64,000 nucleotides of DNA from Corynebacterium glaucum (GCF_030408855.1 NZ_CP047358.1:2356001-2420000), one strand, 5' to 3'. Positions 26,952 through 35,419 are shown, numbered from the stretch's first letter. Notes: a model not told the origin generated them from the letters alone. Numbers and translations are program-made.

Positions 26952-27662
26952 ATGGCGAAACCACGGATGCGCTCGGAGATATACCGCGACTACTCGTCGC
27001 TTGGCATCGCCGCAATGATCACCACCGTTGCGCTCAACTGGGTGATCGCCTCCGACCGGCTGGATTTCGAAGCCATCGGACCCTTAGGCTTTGGCTTGGC
27101 GTACTACCTGGTCTTTTGGGTGCTCTACATCGGAATCTATGTCTGGTGGACGATTCGCATGCTGCGTGCATGCACGATCGAAGAGCTGCGCGCCTACGCC
27201 AGGCGCGAGTCTCGCGTGTCCGAAAAACGCTGGGTTCGTTGGAGCGGTACCAAAGGCGCTGCCACGATCACGATCACCGCGGCAATCGTTGCGCTGGCCA
27301 TGTCCATCATGGTCGCGCGCATCCCTTGGTCGCGCCACGACCCCATCATGCTGACACTCGCCGCCCTCACTGCTGTCTTATCGTGGGCGCACCTCGTGGT
27401 CGCCTACGCCACCTCGTATCTCGAGCTCGACTTGGGCGGCGACGAGCGTCAATTCAACTTTGAGCACACCGACGAGCCGCTTTTCGACGACTACCTCACC
27501 CTCGCCACCACCACCTCCACGATGGGCTCGGCGAGCCCAGCCGTGCCCATCACCCGCGAGGGGTGGAACCGCTTCCGCGCGAACAAGATCGTGGCGTTCG
27601 CGTTCAACACCCTGGTCATCGCCGTGGTGGTAGCGATGGTGACCACCGGCTTGATGGAGTAG
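26952..27662 (+). CDS. DUF1345-family membrane protein
   Basis: 236 residues with about five transmembrane helices. The family signature near the end of DUF1345, YLELDLGGDERQF then DDYLTLATTTSTMGSASP, is followed by a last helix (AFAFNTLVIAVVVAMVTTG). Function unknown. It lies 21 bases after the hydrolase gene on the same strand and is likely in its operon. The next gene, msrA, converges on it. Confidence 0.8.
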   Translation: MAKPRMRSEIYRDYSSLGIAAMITTVALNWVIASDRLDFEAIGPLGFGLAYYLVFWVLYIGIYVWWTIRMLRACTIEELRAYARRESRVSEKRWVRWSGTKGAATITITAAIVALAMSIMVARIPWSRHDPIMLTLAALTAVLSWAHLVVAYATSYLELDLGGDERQFNFEHTDEPLFDDYLTLATTTSTMGSASPAVPITREGWNRFRANKIVAFAFNTLVIAVVVAMVTTGLME

Positions 27663-27689
27663 CGCTCGAAGTCAGCAGCCTAGATCCGC

Positions 27690-28331
27690 CTAGATCCCGC
27701 AGGCAACGCCCGTGGAGTGATGCGGGCAGTAGCCGTTGGGCACCTTGTGCAGGTACTGCTGGTGCTCGTCTTCAGCCAAGTAGTAGTCCACCCCACTTGC
27801 GATTTCGGTGGTAGGCGCGCCAAACCCTGCGTCGATAAGCGATTGCCCATACTCCTCAACCCAAGCCTTGATGGCTTCCGCTTCCTCGGCTGAGTCTGTG
27901 TAGAACGCAGAGCGGTACTGGGTGCCGACGTCGTTTCCCTGGCGGTAACCCTGGGTCGGGTCGTGCGCCTCGAGCGCGGCGCGGACCAGCTCCTTGAGTT
28001 CGACCTGGGCGGGGTCGTAGACCACCTCGACCAGCTCAACGTGGTTAGTCTGGCCGGAGCAGACCTCGCGGTAGGTGGGGTTCGGGGTGACGCCGCCGCC
28101 GTAGCCGACAGACGTCGATTCGACGCCCGGCATCTGCCAGAACATTTTCTCCGCACCCCAGAAGCAGCCGATGCCGATGAGCAGGCGTTTCTGCTCGGGC
28201 TTCCACGGGCCGGTGATCGGGGCGCCTAAGACGGCGTGCGGGCGGGGGTTGGCCAAGACGGGCTCATCGCGGCCGGGAAGCGCGCGGCCGGGTTCGACGA
28301 GTTCAGGTTTCGGTGCGAAAAGGAATCCCAT
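27690..28331 (-). CDS. msrA: Peptide-methionine (S)-S-oxide reductase MsrA
   Basis: Reduces the S epimer of methionine sulfoxide in proteins, using thioredoxin. The 213-residue protein has the catalytic motif IGCFWGAEKMFW (Cys56) and the family blocks SVGYGGGVTPNPTYREVCSG, NHVELVEVVYDP and DVGTQYRSAFY. A C-terminal HKVPNGYCPHHSTGVACG supplies the resolving cysteines. Start at ATG 28331 (MGFLFAPKPELV); further upstream codons are unlikely since they would run into the divergent sodA start. Divergent from sodA, forming an oxidative-stress pair. Confidence 0.95.
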   Translation of the reverse strand: MGFLFAPKPELVEPGRALPGRDEPVLANPRPHAVLGAPITGPWKPEQKRLLIGIGCFWGAEKMFWQMPGVESTSVGYGGGVTPNPTYREVCSGQTNHVELVEVVYDPAQVELKELVRAALEAHDPTQGYRQGNDVGTQYRSAFYTDSAEEAEAIKAWVEEYGQSLIDAGFGAPTTEIASGVDYYLAEDEHQQYLHKVPNGYCPHHSTGVACGI

Positions 28332-28422
28332 ACCAGTGCTAACGCCCGGAAAAGTCGCGGTGTTCCAAATTTCATTACCATGGGGTGCCGTAACTTGATC
28401 TCCAACGAAAGGACTCATGATC

Positions 28423-29025
28423 ATGGCTGTTTACGAGCTTCCGGAACTTCCTTACGCATACGACGCGCTGGAGCCGCACATCTCCGCCGAGATTATGGAG
28501 CTGCACCACTCCAAGCACCACGCCAACTACGTCAAGGGCGCAAACGCAGCGCTCGAGGCGCTCGAGGCGGAGCGGGGCGGCGAGGCAGATGCCGACAAGA
28601 TCCGTGCGCTGTCCAAGAACCTCGCGTTCAACCTTGGTGGCCACACCAACCACTCCATCTTCTGGAAGAACATGGCACCAAACGCTGGTGGCAACCCGAC
28701 CGGCGAGATCGCCGCTGCGATCGACCGCGACTTCGGTTCCTTCGAGGCGTTTAAGAAGCACTTCGCCGGTGCAGCCAACTCCCTGCAGGGCTCCGGCTGG
28801 GCAGTCCTGGGCTACGACCACATCGCTGGCCGCCTGATCATCCAGCAGATGACCGACCAGCAGGGCAACATCTCCGTTGACTTCACCCCGGTCCTCATGC
28901 TGGACATGTGGGAGCACGCGTTCTACCTGCAGTACAAGAACGTCAAGGCTGACTACGTCGACGCTTGGTGGAACGTTGTCAACTGGGACGATGTGAACGA
29001 GCGCTACGCAAAGGCAGCAGCGTAA
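28423..29025 (+). CDS. sodA: Superoxide dismutase (Mn/Fe type)
   Basis: Dismutates superoxide to oxygen and hydrogen peroxide. The 200-residue protein begins MAVYELPELPYAYDALEP; metal ligands are visible in MELHHSKHHANY, GGHTNHSIFW and MLDMWEHAFYLQY. Mn is likely by analogy with other corynebacteria, but Fe/Mn preference cannot be read with certainty. The second ATG (28423) is chosen because GAAAGGA lies 7-10 nt upstream; the ATG at 28417 is too close. A terminator hairpin follows at 29061. Confidence 0.96.
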   Translation: MAVYELPELPYAYDALEPHISAEIMELHHSKHHANYVKGANAALEALEAERGGEADADKIRALSKNLAFNLGGHTNHSIFWKNMAPNAGGNPTGEIAAAIDRDFGSFEAFKKHFAGAANSLQGSGWAVLGYDHIAGRLIIQQMTDQQGNISVDFTPVLMLDMWEHAFYLQYKNVKADYVDAWWNVVNWDDVNERYAKAAA

Positions 29026-29060
29026 GCCCAGTTCGCTTTCGCTTAACGCTTAACGACGGC

Positions 29061-29100
29061 GGCACCCCGCCCGGCTCAACCGCCGGGCCGGGTGCCGTTT
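29061..29100 (+). terminator. Rho-independent-like terminator after sodA
   Basis: A 15-bp stem with one mismatch (GGCACCCCGCCCGGC pairing with GCCGGGCCGGGTGCC, 29061-29075 and 29082-29096), six-base loop, then GTTT. It starts 35 bp after the sodA stop. Confidence 0.7.
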
Positions 29101-29214
29101 CGCGTGGTGGCGGTTTCGCGCCCTCCCGCTCCGCTACTCTCCTGCCCCGCCGCCTATCCGCCCACCCACGCGACCACCCACCGGGCCGCCCGCTTCGCCA
29201 CCTATCCGCTCAGC

Positions 29215-29322
29215 CAAACCCGGACAATGGTGCCAAACCCGGATAGTTACACCCCTTTATGCCTGAACCAACAGACATAAACCCTCGTAGATATCCGGGT
29301 TTGGCACCATTGTCCGGGTTTG
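29215..29322. repeat. Large perfect inverted repeat (31-bp arms, 46-bp centre) between sodA and the MFS gene
   Basis: Arm 29215-29245 is the exact reverse complement of arm 29292-29322. Each arm itself contains CAAACCCGGA twice. The centre holds a further 6-bp inverted repeat, TTTATG and CATAAA. The whole sits in non-coding DNA (29026-29387). No transposase is present. Could be a small non-autonomous mobile element, a strong hairpin in the transcript, or a protein-binding site. Confidence 0.85.
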
Positions 29323-29387
29323 ACCAGAGATGGCTGTACGAAAGAGCGGTTTTTGCGGCGGCACCGGCGGTGCGAGAGCATAGGGAT

Positions 29388-30593
29388 ATGAGGAAGGGAA
29401 CGCCGGAGTACCGCAGGGCGACAATCGCCATGCTGTTCGTCGGGTTGGCTGTCTTCTCTTCGCTGTATGCGACCCAGGCGCTGCTGCCGACGCTGACCAT
29501 CGAGCTCGGCATTACTCCGTCCGAGGCCGCGTGGACTGTCTCGGCCGCCACTGGCTCACTCGCGATCTGCGTGGTGCCAGCGTCGATCCTGTCTGAGAAG
29601 TTCGGCCGTGGGCGGGTGCTCGTCATTTCGGCGGTGGCCGCCACCGCCGTTGGTCTGCTTCTTCCGCTGACTCAGAGCATCGAGCAGATGGTGCTGCTCA
29701 GAACGCTGCAAGGAGCGCTTCTGGCGGGGACACCCGCAGTGGCCATGACCTGGCTGTCTGAGGAGCTCGATGAGCGCGACCTGCCCGGCGCGATGGGTCT
29801 CTACATCGCCGGCAACACGGTTGGCGGAATCATGGGCCGCATCGTGCCCGCATTCGTGCTGGAGGTAGCCAGCTGGCGGTGGGCACTCGCAGTAGGCACG
29901 ATGGTCAGCTTCGCAATGGCTATAGCCACCTGGATACTCTTGCCGGAGCAGCGCAACTTCCACGCGAAGGACACCATCCGTCCTGCCGCAGAGTTCCGGG
30001 CTGTGGCAGGTCACCTGCGCAACCCGCGCCTCGTGGCGCTCGCGGTGACCGCATTTCTGGGCATGGGTGTGTTCGTGTCCATGTACAACTTCTTCGGGTT
30101 CCGCGCGATCAATGACTTCGGCCTGCCACCTTCACTCGCCGGACTCGCGTTCCTTATGTATCTTTCCGGCACGTGGTCGAGCGCCCGTGCTGGCTCGCTT
30201 GTGAAGCGCTTCGGCCGCGGCCGGGTGGTGCTAGCTGGTGCAGCGCTCATGCTTGTCGGCGCGCTCATCGGGGCGAGCCCAAATCTGTGGGCGACGCTGT
30301 TCGGCCTGCTTGTTTTCACTGCAAGCTTCTTCGCAATGCACTCGACGGCGTCCGGCTGGGTGGGCCAGATCGCGGAGCGCGACCGCGCCGAAGCGTCGAG
30401 CCTGTACGTGTTCTCCTACTACATGGGCTCGTCAATCCTCGGCGCGGCGACGGGTCGCGCCTTCGAGGCTCTGTCCTGGGGCGGATTCGTTGGAGTGCTC
30501 GCCGCGCTTCTGGCAGCGCTCACGGTGATCACGGGCTGGTTAGCTAGAACGGAGAGGCGTTATGGTCAGAGTGACGACGGGCGACGTCACTAG
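29388..30593 (+). CDS. MFS transporter (drug:H+ antiporter-1 like)
   Basis: 401 residues with twelve predicted helices. Typical features are the N-terminal FSSLYATQALLPTLTIELG, loop 2-3 LSEKFGRGRVLVISA, and the central loop PEQRNFHAKDTIR. It resembles the arabinose-efflux/DHA1 exporters; substrate unknown. The frame is open from 29259, but that part would lie inside the inverted repeat; ATG 29388 (MRKGTPEYRRATIAML) starts just before helix 1 and is preferred. Its stop overlaps the end of the convergent gene by four bases. Confidence 0.87.
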   Translation: MRKGTPEYRRATIAMLFVGLAVFSSLYATQALLPTLTIELGITPSEAAWTVSAATGSLAICVVPASILSEKFGRGRVLVISAVAATAVGLLLPLTQSIEQMVLLRTLQGALLAGTPAVAMTWLSEELDERDLPGAMGLYIAGNTVGGIMGRIVPAFVLEVASWRWALAVGTMVSFAMAIATWILLPEQRNFHAKDTIRPAAEFRAVAGHLRNPRLVALAVTAFLGMGVFVSMYNFFGFRAINDFGLPPSLAGLAFLMYLSGTWSSARAGSLVKRFGRGRVVLAGAALMLVGALIGASPNLWATLFGLLVFTASFFAMHSTASGWVGQIAERDRAEASSLYVFSYYMGSSILGAATGRAFEALSWGGFVGVLAALLAALTVITGWLARTERRYGQSDDGRRH

Positions 30594-31081
30594 TCTCGAC
30601 GGTGTCGGGCTAACTTCGCTTCTTTCTTAAGCCGCTTCCAATTACGACGATCGGTTTTGTAACGTGCAACATTATCCGCGTGTAATTGATGTTGCTCGGC
30701 CTCACGCTCCGCCTCAGAAGTCTGAAGCTTCCCAAAGCCAAGCGCAGCACAGAATAAACTGATCGCTGCAGCGAGGCCTCCGCCGATCAATTCAACCGAT
30801 ACGTCCTGTACCGCTTCTAACATCGCCGAGGCGGAGTCCAAACCACCGGTTCGCCATAGAAGATACGCTCCAAGCGCCATGAGGACTAGGGCCGCGGCAA
30901 ATGCTTCCCCAGCTTGAGTTAAACGTTCAGTTCGGGCTTCGCGTTTTACCTTGCCCGCAAGAGCCCACTCGTCGGCCAACCCAGCCGCGTCCAAACTACC
31001 GAGATTGACACCACCAATGTGTTGGTAGAAGAAGTTCCCGTCTCCTTCGATGCGGTTGTTGCTACCGATATCCCCAGCCAT
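30590..31081 (-). CDS. Small two-helix membrane protein with Gly/Asn-rich N-terminal motif, function unknown
   Basis: 163 residues; not recognised. The N-terminus MAGDIGSNNRIEGDGNFF continues YQHIGGVNLGS, an Asn/Gly-rich pattern reminiscent of amyloid signalling motifs (GxNN, RHIM-like). Next is an amphipathic helix, a first membrane segment (AFAAALVLMALGAYLLW), a second (IGGGLAAAISLFCAALGFG), and a basic coiled-coil tail. A perfect TATAAT ends nine bases before ATG 31081 and no ribosome site is present, which supports this start and a near-leaderless mRNA. Base composition is more AT-rich than its neighbours. Transcribed toward the convergent MFS gene. Confidence 0.75.
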   Translation of the reverse strand: MAGDIGSNNRIEGDGNFFYQHIGGVNLGSLDAAGLADEWALAGKVKREARTERLTQAGEAFAAALVLMALGAYLLWRTGGLDSASAMLEAVQDVSVELIGGGLAAAISLFCAALGFGKLQTSEAEREAEQHQLHADNVARYKTDRRNWKRLKKEAKLARHRRD

Positions 31082-31172
31082 AAATTGAGAATTATAAGCG
31101 CTGATTCTAAACCGCACCGAACCTAATTCTTCCCTGTTCGGCACCAGTTAACGCCGTGACGGAGAAGCGTCG

Positions 31173-32729
31173 TCAAGCGTGAAGCTCCGGTAGCCCCGGC
31201 GCACCTGCGGTGAGGAATTCGCGCACGGCGCGGGTGGCGCGGCAATCGTCCTCGTTGTAACGCAGCAGCATGTCGCGGGCGCGCTGGTCACCGAGGCGGG
31301 CCGCGCGGCGCAGGGCGACGGAGCGCTCACCGTCGACGTCGTCGTCCTCCCACTCGAAACCCACCACGGGTCCGAGTACCTTCAGCCCCAGCCCATCGGT
31401 ACCGACGAGGTGGCGGCGGGCATGCGCGAACACGTCGATCCATTCGTCAGAGCTGATGAACGCGTTCACCTCCGCCGCATCGATCGAGTCGAAGCGCTTC
31501 GCAGAGGCCTTCAGCCAGTAGTTCTCGCCGCCGGAGGCGTAGCAGTACGCGGCGAACGTCTTCCCGGCCGCGTGGGCCTCGGCGCGCACGCCCATGAGCC
31601 AGGTCCAGAACGCGTTGAAGTTCGCCTCTTCAGCGGTCACAGCTGCATCGGCACCGCGCGCACCAGCACCCCCGCGCCCGCCAGCACCCCCGCGCCCGCC
31701 AGCACCCCCGCACCCAGTCGGCGCTTCCAGCTCATCCCAGGTCACAAACGCGCGGTAGGTCTGACCGTCGAATGCGCCCCACAGGTACGCCCCCTGGTCC
31801 AGGTACGCCTCCATGTCCACGTCGATCTCCACGTCGGCTCGCGGCATCGCAATCTCGCCGGGGCGGCGAAGCACCGGCACACCCTCGCGCCACGCGCGGG
31901 CGACGGCGCTGGGCTCGCCCACGCCTGCGTCGATAAGCGATTGCACCGTCGCATACCCCCGCTCGCGCCACGTGTCGCCGCGCCCGCCAGGCAGCACCAG
32001 CGAGATGTCGTCGAGCTCCTCCAACCGCGGCTCGCACAGCGGCCAGAACCGGCAGGTCGCACACTGTTTCAGCCGCTTCGGCTCAGTCGGTACCGGCGCT
32101 GCGAGCGCGTCCAGCAATGGCGGGATGAAACGGGTGACATCGCCGACATAAGCGCGGGAGCGGTCTTGGCCGATGATGCCTCCGCGCCCCGTCGCTAAGC
32201 CGCGCTCGCGCAACAGCAGCTCAGCGAGCGCGAGCCGGTACCCGTCAGTGGTGTGATGGCGAGCTTTGGCATTCACTACCAGCGGTTTCGACAGTCCCAG
32301 CCGGTTTGTGGCCACCATCTCGAGCGTGGCGGTGGGGTGCGGTCGTGCGACGCGATGGTTCGAGATGATGACGGGGGCGTACGCGTCGTCGACACGCACA
32401 AGAACATCGACCTCCGCGACCGTTTCAATCCCTGCGACCGTGCCGCGCAGCGTCGCGTTCGTGATCAGGTGCGCGCGCCGCGCGAGGGCTTGCTCGGTCT
32501 CACGCTCGGTGCCAAAAGCAGGGTCCAAGTCAATTCGCACGAATGCTTTTCGACGCCCGTCCCCAACCGCTCGTTCCACCGGCAGCGCATCAAACACAAC
32601 GGCCCGAGCAGCGTCAATCTGCGGCTGTCGGGCGAGTGCGTCGGGCAACGGCGGGACATCCGGGTGCGCCGCACGCTGACGCATCCGAAACCTGCAGCCG
32701 ACCAGATCGGACGCACGCACCGTATCCAC
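31173..32729 (-). CDS. TM0106-family RecB-like nuclease with RNase H-like domain
   Basis: 518 residues. The N-terminal half resembles RecB-type nucleases: VRIDLDPAFGTERETEQ, VLVRVDDAYAPVIISNHR and a cysteine cluster QCATCRFWPLCEPR that could bind a metal centre. The C-terminal half looks like the YprB RNase H-like domain, with VEIDVDMEAYLDQGAYLWG and a closing LLRYNEDDCRATRAVREFL. A Gly/Arg-rich insertion encoded by an 18-bp tandem repeat (31663-31716) separates strands of the second domain. Role in DNA or RNA processing is inferred. Tail of the gene lies 92 bases from the small membrane protein start. Confidence 0.8.
   Translation of the reverse strand: MDTVRASDLVGCRFRMRQRAAHPDVPPLPDALARQPQIDAARAVVFDALPVERAVGDGRRKAFVRIDLDPAFGTERETEQALARRAHLITNATLRGTVAGIETVAEVDVLVRVDDAYAPVIISNHRVARPHPTATLEMVATNRLGLSKPLVVNAKARHHTTDGYRLALAELLLRERGLATGRGGIIGQDRSRAYVGDVTRFIPPLLDALAAPVPTEPKRLKQCATCRFWPLCEPRLEELDDISLVLPGGRGDTWRERGYATVQSLIDAGVGEPSAVARAWREGVPVLRRPGEIAMPRADVEIDVDMEAYLDQGAYLWGAFDGQTYRAFVTWDELEAPTGCGGAGGRGGAGGRGGAGARGADAAVTAEEANFNAFWTWLMGVRAEAHAAGKTFAAYCYASGGENYWLKASAKRFDSIDAAEVNAFISSDEWIDVFAHARRHLVGTDGLGLKVLGPVVGFEWEDDDVDGERSVALRRAARLGDQRARDMLLRYNEDDCRATRAVREFLTAGAPGLPELHA
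31663..31716. repeat. 18-bp tandem repeat (three copies) inside the nuclease gene
   Basis: CCAGCACCCCCGCGCCCG at 31663-31680 and 31681-31698, and an imperfect third copy to 31716. The unit is six codons long, so copy-number change keeps the frame; it encodes a GGAGGRGGAG-type stretch on the minus strand. Confidence 0.9.
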
Positions 32730-32822
32730 AATGTCAGCGAGTGTACCTGGGAGCCGGGTACAGTTGTGGGGCGAAGCGAATTTAGCCGAAGTTACCTATG
32801 CAACTTGAGGAGCCCGCACCCC

Positions 32823-33470
32823 ATGGGAATTTTGAAGAAGAACCGCCGCCGCAAGAACGTGAAGGCCACCAAGGCCAAGGCCGAGCTGAAGAAAGCTGAG
32901 GCACGCGCACGGAAGTTCGCCCGCGACGAGGCGAAGGCTGACCTGCGCACCATGGAACTTCTGGACAAGGCGGAGCAGCGGCTGGTCAAGGAGGAGAAGA
33001 AGGCCCTGAAAAGCAAGCGCAAGCACGAGAAGCAGCTTGCGCAGGCGCACCTCAAACGCATCGAGGAGTCCGGCCTGACCAAGAAGAAGGCGAAGCAGTG
33101 GACCGGTGCCGCCCGTGCGCTCGTGCCGGTACTGCTGCCGCTGATCTACAAGGCTTGGACCTCCTACCGCCAGGGCGAGCTGGACAACCGTGCCGCAGGC
33201 ATGGGGCTGACGTCGCAGGATCTTGCCCGCCACTCGGGCCGCGGTGCGGAGCTGAAGGCGCGCATTGAGGCACTGCGGGCAAACGTCGACAACGAATCAT
33301 CGCTGCCGCGTGGCTTTGCCGACGACGCGCGTGTGCGCCTGGCCGACCTGGATCAGGCAGTGCGCAACGCGGAGCACGCGAGCCCGGAGCAGCAGCGCCT
33401 CACCCACAACGCGATCGAGCAGGACCTCACCGACCTCGCTGCGGAGATCCACGCGAAGCAGCGCGGCTAG
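32823..33470 (+). CDS. DUF6474-like basic coiled-coil protein
   Basis: 215 residues. The first 100 are a highly charged Lys/Glu/Ala-rich helix (KKNRRRKNVKATKAKAELKK onward), followed by a hydrophobic patch ALVPVLLPLIYKAW that may touch the membrane, and a helical C-terminus (LADLDQAVRNAEHASPEQQ). ATG 32823 is preceded by GAGGAG. The frame upstream is a shadow of the divergent nuclease gene. Conserved in corynebacteria with unknown function; the family name is from memory. The protein is followed by the convergent response regulator gene. Confidence 0.7.
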   Translation: MGILKKNRRRKNVKATKAKAELKKAEARARKFARDEAKADLRTMELLDKAEQRLVKEEKKALKSKRKHEKQLAQAHLKRIEESGLTKKKAKQWTGAARALVPVLLPLIYKAWTSYRQGELDNRAAGMGLTSQDLARHSGRGAELKARIEALRANVDNESSLPRGFADDARVRLADLDQAVRNAEHASPEQQRLTHNAIEQDLTDLAAEIHAKQRG

Positions 33471-33482
33471 ACGCTCTATTCG

Positions 33483-34130
33483 CTAGAGCAGCCCGAGTTC
33501 GCGAGCGCTGGCCACCGCCGAGGTGCGTGAGCGCACGCCGAGCTTGTCGTAGATGTGCACGAGGTGGCTTTTCACCGTCGCCTCGGAAAGCATGAGCTCG
33601 TGGCCAATCTCTCGGTTCGACGAGCCGGCAGCCACCAGCTGCAGCACCTCAAGCTCACGCGGGGTGAGCGAGGTGCGTGGGGTGCGTTCACGAACTTCCA
33701 AACGGTCGCGCACCACCGCCGACATCGGCTGCTCCTCCACTTCACCGAGCGCCACGGAGCGCACCGCAGCAACCAGCTCGTCCGGCGGTGCGTCTTTGAG
33801 CAGGTAGCCCACCGCACCGGCCTCGATGGCGCCGAGGATGTCCGCGTCCGTGTCGTAGTTGGTCACCACCAGCACTTTCGGTGGGGTCTCCATTGCCGCG
33901 TTGATCTCGGCCGTCGCCTGCGCACCCGTCATCACGCGCGCGCCTTCCGCGCCGGCGCCGAAGCGCAGGTCCATCAGCACGACATCCACACCGCCTGCTT
34001 GCGCGGTTGCAATCGCGGCTTCGGCGGTGGCGACTTCGCCAACCACCATGATGTCGTCGGCGTCTTCCAGTACGGCGCGTAGGCCGAGGCGCACAATCTC
34101 GTGGTCGTCTGCCAGCAACACGCGAATCAT
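33483..34130 (-). CDS. NarL/LuxR-type response regulator (HrrA/ChrA-like)
   Basis: 215 residues. Receiver domain 1-125 with acidic pocket (LLADDHEIVRLGLRAVLE), phosphorylation site in DVVLMDLRFG and the lysine in GYLLKDAPPDEL. The C-terminal LuxR helix-turn-helix is LTPRELEVLQLVAAGSSNREI and ATVKSHLVHIYDKLGVRSRT. The elongated loop after the phospho-Asp (LRFGAGAEGARVMTGA) is what I remember for corynebacterial heme-responsive regulators HrrA/ChrA, so heme sensing is a candidate role. It starts four bases after the kinase stop. Confidence 0.92.
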   Translation of the reverse strand: MIRVLLADDHEIVRLGLRAVLEDADDIMVVGEVATAEAAIATAQAGGVDVVLMDLRFGAGAEGARVMTGAQATAEINAAMETPPKVLVVTNYDTDADILGAIEAGAVGYLLKDAPPDELVAAVRSVALGEVEEQPMSAVVRDRLEVRERTPRTSLTPRELEVLQLVAAGSSNREIGHELMLSEATVKSHLVHIYDKLGVRSRTSAVASARELGLL

Positions 34131-34134
34131 GGCT

Positions 34135-35406
34135 CTATCCTATCTCCGCCTCATCCTTTTGATTGACAGCACCCGCAGGCGACTCGGCGGGCACCTCATC
34201 AGGCACCGCCACGGACAACGCCGTCGGCCCACCTGGTGCGGACTCAATCACTAGCTCCCCGCCCAACTCCGCCGCCCGCGAGCGCATCGCGTTTAACCCT
34301 AAATGCCCGAGCCCGGACGGTTTGCCCGCCTGCGCAGCAACGTCGAAGCCGACGCCGTTGTCCACCACATCCAGACGCACCCCGTCCGGCTCATATGTCA
34401 GCGTCACGCGCACCCGCGATGCCCCAGAGTGCTGCACCGCGTTCGATACCGCCCCCTGCGCAACTCGCAGCAGTCCGGCCTCGGTGCGCATCGGCAATTC
34501 AGCGACCTCCCCGTGCGCCTCTACCTCGATGCTCATGTCAGCGGCCTGCGAAAAGTCGTTCGCGATGCGCCCCAGCGCCTCCGACAGCGACGCCTCCCGT
34601 AGCCCCGCCGGCGTCAGCGCCGCGATCATCGCCCGCGTCTCCGCCAAGTTATTCGATGCCGCCCGCCGCGCCGCCTCCATTCGCCGCAGCGGCGCCTCCA
34701 CCTGCTCCTCACCCAACCCAAGCGCCTGCACATCGCGCTCAGCGGCATGCAGCAGCATCTGAATCGACGACAGGTTCTGCGCCACCGTGTCGTGAATCTC
34801 GTGCGCGAGCCGTTCGCGCTCCTGAGCCACGCCCGCCTCCCGTTCAGAGTTGGCGAGCTGCTCTCGCGTTGCCAAGAGCTCGTCGATAAGCGCCTCGCGC
34901 TCCCTGCTGACCCTGCTGACCGTGGTGAATGCATAGTTCGTGGCCACGACGACCACCGCGGCGAGCGTCGGCCCCATGATGCCGCCGAGCGTGAGCCCCG
35001 CGGGTACCTGGAATGCGATCGCCGCGCCGAGCCCGAGCACAACACCGAGCAGCCCGCGCCAATCGTTGAACGCGCGCAGGTAGACGAAAAACAGAATGAA
35101 CACCCAGTACACGGCCACCGGCGAGATCGTCATATCCGCCACCCACACGGCCGTGAGCCCGACGAGCCAAATCACCCGGTTCCACGCGCCCCACCTCGGC
35201 ATCTCGACGATCCCGTAGAACAGCAGGAAGGAAAACGCTGTGACCAGCATGATGTGCAGCAGCGCCGAGTTCAGCGGCATCCGCGCGAGCACCCCAAGCG
35301 AGACCAGCACCAAGCACACCGACAGCACGGTGATACCCGCGTCCAGCGCCTTGTTGTCGGGGATGTCGGCGGGATCGCGTTCCAGCATCACTAATCTGGA
35401 GCTCAT
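34135..35406 (-). CDS. Sensor histidine kinase (HisKA_3 type; HrrS/ChrS-like)
   Basis: 423 residues from ATG 35406. Six predicted helices fill residues about 20-170 with almost no extracellular loops, as in heme-sensing HrrS/ChrS. Phospho-acceptor motif ERERLAHEIHDTVAQNLSS, then the ATPase domain with VVDNGVGFDVAAQAG and SGLGHLGLNAMRSRAAELGG. The start is favoured because TAGTCT ends seven bases upstream. ATG 35388 is an alternative. The start codon overlaps that of the divergent lipoprotein gene. Works with the adjacent regulator. Confidence 0.92.
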   Translation of the reverse strand: MSSRLVMLERDPADIPDNKALDAGITVLSVCLVLVSLGVLARMPLNSALLHIMLVTAFSFLLFYGIVEMPRWGAWNRVIWLVGLTAVWVADMTISPVAVYWVFILFFVYLRAFNDWRGLLGVVLGLGAAIAFQVPAGLTLGGIMGPTLAAVVVVATNYAFTTVSRVSREREALIDELLATREQLANSEREAGVAQERERLAHEIHDTVAQNLSSIQMLLHAAERDVQALGLGEEQVEAPLRRMEAARRAASNNLAETRAMIAALTPAGLREASLSEALGRIANDFSQAADMSIEVEAHGEVAELPMRTEAGLLRVAQGAVSNAVQHSGASRVRVTLTYEPDGVRLDVVDNGVGFDVAAQAGKPSGLGHLGLNAMRSRAAELGGELVIESAPGGPTALSVAVPDEVPAESPAGAVNQKDEAEIG

Positions 35407-35419
35407 GCGCTTGAGACTA
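35392..35419. promoter_or_regulatory. Divergent -10 boxes flanking two overlapping start codons
   Basis: Plus strand: TAATCT at 35392-35397, seven bases, ATG at 35405. Minus strand: TAGTCT at 35419-35414, seven bases, ATG at 35406. The two start codons share the tetranucleotide CATG (35404-35407). Both spacings fit leaderless transcription. Confidence 0.7.

Noticed and set aside
29259..29387. 43-codon N-terminal extension of the MFS transporter
   Set aside because: It would be encoded by the arm of the inverted repeat and adds a non-conserved region before the first helix; ATG 29388 is a better start.
31663..31716. Possible CRISPR repeats
   Set aside because: The units are contiguous 18-bp copies without spacers and lie in a coding frame.
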